A DNA stretch of 37,864 bases from contig KI547179.1 in the NCBI GenBank assembly GCA_000497835.1, positions 58,309 through 96,172 of the forward strand. The letters run 5' to 3'. Positions within the stretch are counted from its first letter, which is position 1; each line of letters opens with the position of its first letter. Of this stretch, positions 33,401 through 37,864 are shown piece after piece. The position numbers were made by a program, and so were the translations under genes. The notes under the pieces are model-generated. The model was not told the DNA's origin. It worked only from the letters and a program-made list of their open reading frames with translations, and made no database searches. The stretch is from a gamma proteobacterium L18 (GTDB lineage Bacteria; Pseudomonadota; Gammaproteobacteria; Pseudomonadales; Pseudomonadaceae).

Positions 33401-34154
33401 CCAGGCAGATGACGCGCAGCTCCTGGGCCCATTGGGCCCATGGGGCCTTGAGCTGCTCAAGCGCCTGCTTGCGCTCGACCAGGGCGGCTTCGATCAAGGC
33501 GGCCGGTTCCTGGCCACCGTCCGCGCGGCGCGGGCTGCCGAACAGTGCGCGCACCCGTGGCAGCAGGGCGGCCGGGCCACCCCAGTTGCTGCGCACCCAG
33601 TTCAGCGTTTCGCCTTGCATGGCATAGCAGAACCGCCGCCAGTAATCGCGTACCACCTCGCCCAGCAAGTCGCTGTGGTCGGTTTCCAGGGTCTGGGTGA
33701 ACAGGCTTCCGCTGTCGAAGGCGTGTTCGCGCAGCATGCGCTGGCACCAACTGTGGATAGTCGATACCGCGGCCTCGTCCATCCATTGAGCGGCGATGTC
33801 GAGGCGGTTGGCGCAGCCGGCCCAATGCTCGGGTGCGAACTCGTCACGCAGTTGGCTGATCAGGTCGTCGGGGCTGGGCATCTCGTCGCGGAAAAAGCGC
33901 GCGGCCTCCGCCAGGCGGGTGCGGATACGCTCACGCAACTCCTTGGTGGCGGCATCGGTGAAGGTCACCACGAGGATCTGCGGGGGTAGCAGCTCGCGGC
34001 CAAAGCCGGACTGCTCACCGCCGTGGCCCAGCACCAGACGCAGGTACAGGGCCGAGATGGTGAAGGTCTTGCCAGTACCGGCACTGGCTTCGATCAGTTG
34101 GCTGCCGCGCAGGGGGAACGCCAGGGCCAAGGGCTTTGCGTGATGGTCGGTCAT
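30456..34154 (-). CDS. recB: RecBCD enzyme, beta subunit RecB (3'-5' helicase and nuclease)
   Basis: 1232 residues (E. coli 1180). The N-terminal UvrD-type helicase carries IEASAGTGKTFTIS (Walker A, near residues 19-32), LIDEFQDTDPVQYRIF (Walker B), LIGDPKQAIYAFRGADI, and VVTIHKSKGLEYPLVFLP. The C-terminal nuclease shows GFIDLTFEHDGRYYVVDYKSNWLG, where Asp1123 and Lys1125 correspond to the catalytic Asp/Lys of E. coli RecB (Asp1080). All key residues for unwinding and cutting are present. The start is the ATG at 34154, overlapping the recC stop (ATGA); a 23-codon upstream extension lies within recC. Unlike E. coli there is no ptr gene between recC and recB. Confidence 0.96.
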   Translation of the reverse strand: MTDHHAKPLALAFPLRGSQLIEASAGTGKTFTISALYLRLVLGHGGEQSGFGRELLPPQILVVTFTDAATKELRERIRTRLAEAARFFRDEMPSPDDLISQLRDEFAPEHWAGCANRLDIAAQWMDEAAVSTIHSWCQRMLREHAFDSGSLFTQTLETDHSDLLGEVVRDYWRRFCYAMQGETLNWVRSNWGGPAALLPRVRALFGSPRRADGGQEPAALIEAALVERKQALEQLKAPWAQWAQELRVICLEAVAAKAVDGRKMQARYFEPWFDKLVAWAGDESLVELDIGTGFTRLTPDGMAEAWKGDPPTHPGLDAMQGLADALRNLPTPDAAVLEHAARWVGARFEEEKRRRAEMGFDDMLLRLDAALQGAGGERLAGLIREQFPVALIDEFQDTDPVQYRIFESIYHIEANQPDSGLFLIGDPKQAIYAFRGADIYTYLRARQATTGRLHTLGTNFRSSHAMVEAVNHVFDVAEQRTLGRGAFLFRHGDDNPVPFLPVLAQGRKESLSIDGQPVAALNLWQLPSDAPLSGPVYRQQLAGACASTIVALLNGGQRGTAGFTKPGETLKPVTPADIAILVRDGKEAQAVRGELAARGVRSVYLSDKDSVFAAQEAHDLLSWLKACAEPDAERPLRGALATTTLNLPLSALAQLNQDELAWERRVMQFRTYRTLWRTQGVLPMLRHLLHDFQLPQALMARSDGERILTNLLHLAELLQQAAGELDGEQALIRHLSEHLATSGQAGEEQILRLESDEQLVKVVTIHKSKGLEYPLVFLPFICSTKPVDGKRLPLSFHDADGTAQVTLSPTAEQVALADDERLAEDLRLLYVALTRAQHACWLGVADLKRGNTKDSILHRSALGYLLGGGQRLDESQGLARWLLDMQDGCTAIHTAPMPEADDHRYVPPRNEATLLAAKVPKRRAAENWWIASYSALRISDSLAPGSDQSPDSPQAQKLFDDERLDPAAPREVQALSGDIHRFPRGPNPGTFLHGLLEWAGREGFATVAAQPQLLADTVGARCNLRGWQGWIPTLNAWLQHVLQAPLALGDQTVSLVSLEHYQIEMEFWFASHRVDVSQLDALVREHTHGGAPRAPAEGAMLNGMFKGFIDLTFEHDGRYYVVDYKSNWLGTDESAYTDEAMTQAILDHRYDLQYVLYLLALHRQLKARLPDYDYDLHVGGAVFIFLRGVHAPSQGLAFARPPRELIERLDELFRGIVRQPEPMGDLFEGEPA

Positions 34155-37100
34155 GAGCGGGCCTCGTCGCCGTCGATGGAGCGCCAAGGGGCTTCGAACA
34201 TGGGGCGGTATAGCGCATCGCACCAGCCTTCGAACTCCTCGCTGTCGATCAGGGCATTGAAATCGGGGAACTGACGGGCCAGCGCCACGCTTTCGCGGCG
34301 CTCGCCATCGGTGGTGATGCCATCGCCTTCATAGGCTTTGCGGGCGGCGGCCTCGGCCTTGACCGGGTCGGCCTGGCCAAGCCAGGCAAATGCAGTCTTG
34401 ACCGCTACCGGCAGGGGGCGGCGCATGCCTTGTTGCCAGGCCAGCAACAGGTCACCCAGTGCGTCGCGCGCCTTGTCGGCGGGCAGTGCTTCCAGCACCA
34501 GCGTGTCGTCACTGGCGACAACGGCAGTGGTCAGTGGCAGGCCAACGGCACAGGACGCCAAGTGGGTAACCCAACTACGAACCAGGCGGTGCCATTTGCG
34601 TGACCGGGCACCGCCAATGGCGTTGGCAATGGCAGTGACGCTGAGCAGATTGCCGTCCCCGCGTTGGTGCAGGTTGCTGACCCAACCATCCAGCCGTAGG
34701 CCCTGGTATTCGAAATTCACCGGTTTGGCGGTGATCACCGGCGTCGGCCAAAGCACCAATAATTGCTGAAAACGCTGGAGCAGGTCGGGCAACGGCTCGA
34801 TCAGTTCCTCCTGCAGGCATTCACCAAAACCAGCCATGGGCAGCAGGCCGCTGCCTTGCATGCGGCGGGCCTGGGCATACAGGGTTGCATCGACATCGTC
34901 GGCGGCAGCCATGGCGGTGGTCAGCAGTTTGTCGCTGAGGGTGTAGCGCTCCAACGCGTCGAGTACGAAGGGCTCTTCGTCGGCCAGCGGAGCTTCTGCG
35001 GTCTCGAAGAACACTTTCAGGCGCTGACTGAAGAAGTGCCGCACGGGGTTGCGCAGGAAGTCCTGCAACTGGGTGAGGGCCAGCGGCTCTTCCTGGACGT
35101 GGGCTGGCAGCACTTCGTCGTTGGCCTGTGGCTGCTGGTCGGTATGCAGTACCCGCCATTCGGAGGCGAAGCTGAACAGGCCGCTGCCTGAATGGAAATA
35201 GCGTGCGCTGAAAGGCTGCAACGGATGCTCAAGGCTGAGCGCGTGCACCAGCTGTTCGCCGGCATTGAGCTTGGCGCCTTCCTCGGCACCGTGCAGTTGC
35301 CAGCCGCTGGCGAGGTGATCGCGCAGTTGGCCGATCAGTACGGAGGCCGGGCGTTCACTGTTGTCGCGAATGCTGCGGCCGACCCAACTGACATAAAGTT
35401 GTTCTCGCGCCGACAGCAGCGCCTCAAGCAGCAGGTAGCGGTCATCCTCACGGCGTGAACGATCGCCGGGGCGGTAGTCGCTGCCCATCAGGTCGAAGTC
35501 CAGCGGGGGTTGCGCGCGCGGGTAGTCGCCGTCGTTCATGCCCAACAGGCAAACCACCTTGAACGGGATGGCACGCATGGGCATCAGTGTGCAGAAGTTC
35601 ACGGCACCGGCCAGGAAACGTTGCGACAGCTTGCCCTGGTCGAGGCCGGCCAGCCAGGCCTCACGCACTACCGTCAGGGGCAGCGGCTCATGCAGGGCGA
35701 CCGACTCGCAGGTGCGCAGCCATTGCTCGCGCAGTTCTTCAAGCTGCACCAGCAGGTAGTCGTCGTGCTCGTTGCTGGCCTGGAAGAATACCTGGATCAG
35801 GCCTTGCAGGCGTTCGCCCCACTCCTTGGGCTCGGCAGGTGCAGACAACACCTGATGGGCGACTTCCAGGGCGTCGAGCAACGCAACCAATGGGCCGATC
35901 AAAGCTGCGTCCAGGCCGCCGATCTCGTCGTAAGGCTCGATGCCACCGTACCCCTGGCCGCCACCTACTGCGTATCCGAGCAACATCCGGCGCAGGCCGA
36001 ATCGCCAGCTGTTCTGCTCCAATTGCTCTGGCAGCCCTAAGCCTGCACGTTGAGCGGCGTTGAGCCCCCAGCGGATGCCGGCGCCTTCAATCCAGCGATG
36101 CAGGGTAGGCAGGTCGCTCTCCTGCACGCCGAAGCGATTGCGCAGCGACGGCACGTCGAGCAGGTCAAGAATTTCGCTGACGGCGAAACGGCTGTCCGGC
36201 AGCTTGAGCAGGTGTTCGATGGCAATCAGCAACGGATCACGACCCCGCTGATTCTGGTCGGTGAGCGTGAACGGAATGAAGCGCGGGTCGTTGCGGTCAA
36301 GCTGCCCGAATACGGCACGAATGTGCGGTGCATAGCTGTCAACGTCGGGGACCATGACGATAACGTCACGCGGGCGCAGATGCGGGTCGGCGCTGAAGCG
36401 GGCCAGCAGTTGGTCATGCAGGATCTCCACTTCGCGCTGGGCGCTGTGGGCGATATGGAAACGTACGGAGCGATCCTTGGCGATGTTGACCGCCGGCCAG
36501 GTTGCGCGCGTTTCCGCCAGCGGGCGCAGTTCGAGGATGTCGTCCTGCAGTTGGCCAAGCAGGGTGGTGGGCTCGCTATCACTGAACAGGTCGATCCGGC
36601 CTTCGCGAAAGGCCGCCCGATAGCTGTTGGGATCGTCGTAGCTGTCCAGCAGGTTGATGTAGTCGCGCCCCTGCTTGCCCCATGCTGCCAGCAGGGGATG
36701 TGCATGCTGATGCAAGGCATCGGCATCGATGACTACGGGCATGCCTTGCTTGCGTGCCTGGCGCTTGTATTGGTGGCGCAGCAGGTCCTTGTCGGCAACG
36801 ATGTCGGACCAGTGGTGACGGCAAGGGTTATGCACACACAGCAACACCTGACTGAAACGCGCCAGGCCTGCCAGCGCTTCGAGGGCTTGGGCTGGCAGGG
36901 AGGAAATACCGAATACGATCACGCGGTTTGGCAGCCCCTTGGGCGCCTGCTCAAGGCTGTTGATGCGCTCGATGAAACGCTGATGCACGCCCGCCCGGCT
37001 TTGGGCCATGCCCTCCTCACCTACGTCATGCAACAAGGCCCGCCATAGTTCTGCCTGCCAGCGGTTGGCGTCTGGCAGCGGCTTGGCTTCGCCGCGCACA

Positions 37101-37627
37101 TTGCGCAGGTGGTGGCGGCCAGCGGCCCAGTCCTCAAGCCAGTCGGCGCGGTATACCTGATATTGGTCGTACAGGTCAGCCAGGCGCTCGGCCAGTTGGT
37201 AGCGTTTGCGCAGGTCACTGTCATCGGTAAGGAAACGCTGCAGCGGCTCGAAATGCGGCTGATCGATCAGTTGCGGTAATAGGCGCATCAGACGCCAGGT
37301 CAGCGGTGCCTTGTCGAGCAGCGAGGTGGGTGGGATCTCATCCTTACCCAGCACGCTGCGGTATAACTGCCACATGAAGCTGCCCGGTAACTGCACGTCG
37401 ATGGCGGCGGCAATCCCGCAGCCGCCCAGATCATCGTCCTGGGTGTCTTCTGCCAGCGCCAGTTTCAGCCATTGAGCAATGCCGTTGCTTTGCACCAGGG
37501 CGATTTCGTTTTCCAAGGGCGCCAGTGGGTAACGCCGCATCCAGCTGACCACCAGGCTGCGCAGTTCATCGAGGCGGTTGCCGTGAACCACCATGAAACC
37601 TGGGGTAAGGGGCGGGTTGGCCGGCAT
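34151..37627 (-). CDS. recC: RecBCD enzyme, gamma subunit RecC
   Basis: 1158 residues (E. coli 1122). RecC is a catalytically dead helicase-nuclease relative that splits the DNA strands and recognises Chi. Recognisable N-terminal segments are GFMVVHGNRLDELRSLVVSWM, ALVQSNGIAQWLKLALAE and LPGSFMWQLYRSVLG. PLTWRLMRLLPQLI, RVIVFGISSLPAQALEAL, and KVVCLLGMNDGDYPR are further family blocks. ATG at 37627 has GAAGGA 7 bases upstream; a TTG 15 bases earlier is not preferred. First gene of the operon; its promoter should lie within 37628-37760, where interleaved inverted repeats occur. Confidence 0.95.
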   Translation of the reverse strand: MPANPPLTPGFMVVHGNRLDELRSLVVSWMRRYPLAPLENEIALVQSNGIAQWLKLALAEDTQDDDLGGCGIAAAIDVQLPGSFMWQLYRSVLGKDEIPPTSLLDKAPLTWRLMRLLPQLIDQPHFEPLQRFLTDDSDLRKRYQLAERLADLYDQYQVYRADWLEDWAAGRHHLRNVRGEAKPLPDANRWQAELWRALLHDVGEEGMAQSRAGVHQRFIERINSLEQAPKGLPNRVIVFGISSLPAQALEALAGLARFSQVLLCVHNPCRHHWSDIVADKDLLRHQYKRQARKQGMPVVIDADALHQHAHPLLAAWGKQGRDYINLLDSYDDPNSYRAAFREGRIDLFSDSEPTTLLGQLQDDILELRPLAETRATWPAVNIAKDRSVRFHIAHSAQREVEILHDQLLARFSADPHLRPRDVIVMVPDVDSYAPHIRAVFGQLDRNDPRFIPFTLTDQNQRGRDPLLIAIEHLLKLPDSRFAVSEILDLLDVPSLRNRFGVQESDLPTLHRWIEGAGIRWGLNAAQRAGLGLPEQLEQNSWRFGLRRMLLGYAVGGGQGYGGIEPYDEIGGLDAALIGPLVALLDALEVAHQVLSAPAEPKEWGERLQGLIQVFFQASNEHDDYLLVQLEELREQWLRTCESVALHEPLPLTVVREAWLAGLDQGKLSQRFLAGAVNFCTLMPMRAIPFKVVCLLGMNDGDYPRAQPPLDFDLMGSDYRPGDRSRREDDRYLLLEALLSAREQLYVSWVGRSIRDNSERPASVLIGQLRDHLASGWQLHGAEEGAKLNAGEQLVHALSLEHPLQPFSARYFHSGSGLFSFASEWRVLHTDQQPQANDEVLPAHVQEEPLALTQLQDFLRNPVRHFFSQRLKVFFETAEAPLADEEPFVLDALERYTLSDKLLTTAMAAADDVDATLYAQARRMQGSGLLPMAGFGECLQEELIEPLPDLLQRFQQLLVLWPTPVITAKPVNFEYQGLRLDGWVSNLHQRGDGNLLSVTAIANAIGGARSRKWHRLVRSWVTHLASCAVGLPLTTAVVASDDTLVLEALPADKARDALGDLLLAWQQGMRRPLPVAVKTAFAWLGQADPVKAEAAARKAYEGDGITTDGERRESVALARQFPDFNALIDSEEFEGWCDALYRPMFEAPWRSIDGDEARS

Positions 37628-37688
37628 GGATGATTCCTTCAATGGGGTGGCTTGGGCAGGTGAGAACCTTATCAGATGTGGTGCGGGG

Positions 37689-37756
37689 GGCTACATGCTG
37701 ATGGGTCTGATAATTGTGTGGGGGATTTCCCAGGGTGATATGTAGCCACAATTATC
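37689..37756. repeat. Interleaved inverted repeats upstream of recC
   Basis: GGCTACAT (37689-37696) pairs with ATGTAGCC (37740-37747), and GATAATTGTG (37709-37718) pairs with CACAATTATC (37747-37756). The pairs interleave (A-B-A'-B') instead of nesting, and the second is AT-rich in a GC-rich genome. They lie 62-129 bases before the recC start. May be alternative hairpins, a pseudoknot in the leader, operator half-sites, or a decayed repeat. Confidence 0.5.
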
Positions 37757-37775
37757 TTGAAACCGCGTTGCCTGC

Positions 37776-37833
37776 ATCGCGACCAAGGTCGGCTCCTACG
37801 CCGTCCGTGGTAGGAGCCGACCTTGGTCGCGAT
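37776..37833. repeat. REP-type inverted pair, family C, copy 3 (perfect)
   Basis: Arms 37776-37799 and 37810-37833 are exact 24-base reverse complements (core GTAGGAGCCGACCTTGGTCG) around loop GCCGTCCGTG. The best-conserved member of family C in the window. Confidence 0.9.
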
Positions 37834-37864
37834 GGGACCGCGACGTTTTCGGCGCCATAAAGAC

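Noticed and set aside
29904..33989. A 1361-codon plus-strand open frame across recD and recB
   Set aside because: It is antisense to recB/recD, whose helicase and nuclease motifs are clear. Long antisense frames are expected in GC-rich Pseudomonas DNA, and its translation is low-complexity, rich in Gly, Gln, Val and Ala, without family motifs.
28264..37864. Chi-like octamers near recBCD
   Set aside because: GCTGGTGG-type strings occur by composition throughout GC-rich coding DNA, and the Chi sequence of this organism is not known from the window.

Overview
The window looks like chromosomal DNA of a Pseudomonas from the putida/fluorescens part of the genus. Reasons: high GC with strongly GC-biased third codon positions, densely packed genes, an McpS-type chemoreceptor close to a gamma-glutamyltransferase gene, an mmsA-mmsB pair beside a LysR gene, a recC-recB-recD operon without an intervening protease gene, and seven paired REP-type inverted repeats in intergenic gaps. 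From memory, not checked, mcpS, ggt, mmsBA with its LysR gene and recDBC lie in the same neighbourhood of the P. putida KT2440 chromosome.

Layout. (1) 1-6274, plus strand: a tightly overlapped six-gene C1/demethylation operon: purU (5' end outside the window), folD, and the four subunits of a heterotetrameric sarcosine-oxidase-type enzyme in the order beta, delta, alpha, gamma. The methyl group taken from an N-methyl amino acid would go to tetrahydrofolate, be oxidised by FolD and be released as formate by PurU. The delta subunit lacks two of the four usual zinc ligands, so the substrate could be N-methylglutamate rather than sarcosine. (2) 6284-8550: a REP pair, a sigma-28 promoter and the McpS-like chemoreceptor. 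(3) 8559-11580, minus: two tandem diverged paralogues of a cysteine-rich putative lipoprotein that I cannot name. (4) 11697-15462: ggt, a LysR regulator, mdaB, and a divergent YgiN-type quinol monooxygenase. (5) 15582-19122: a TauE/SafE permease divergent from a LysR gene, a ClC chloride transporter, and a small cupin whose Shine-Dalgarno and start codon lie in a hairpin. (6) 19232-22702: mmsB-mmsA (valine catabolism) divergent from a LysR gene, with a palindrome between the -35 and -10 of the predicted mmsA promoter. (7) 22809-28263: a GGDEF protein and, divergently, a four-gene operon of a TIM-barrel isomerase-like protein, an isopenicillin-N-synthase-type oxygenase, a periplasmic binding protein and a fused permease-ATPase. 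This is the best candidate here for an undescribed uptake-and-modification pathway. (8) 28381-37627, minus: recC-recB-recD with ATGA stop/start overlaps. The stretch upstream of recC holds interleaved inverted repeats and a last REP pair.

No tRNA, rRNA, CRISPR array, prophage or intact insertion sequence was seen. The only gene-free stretch above 300 bases is 23598-23940. All functional calls come from reading motifs and family resemblance; no database search was run.
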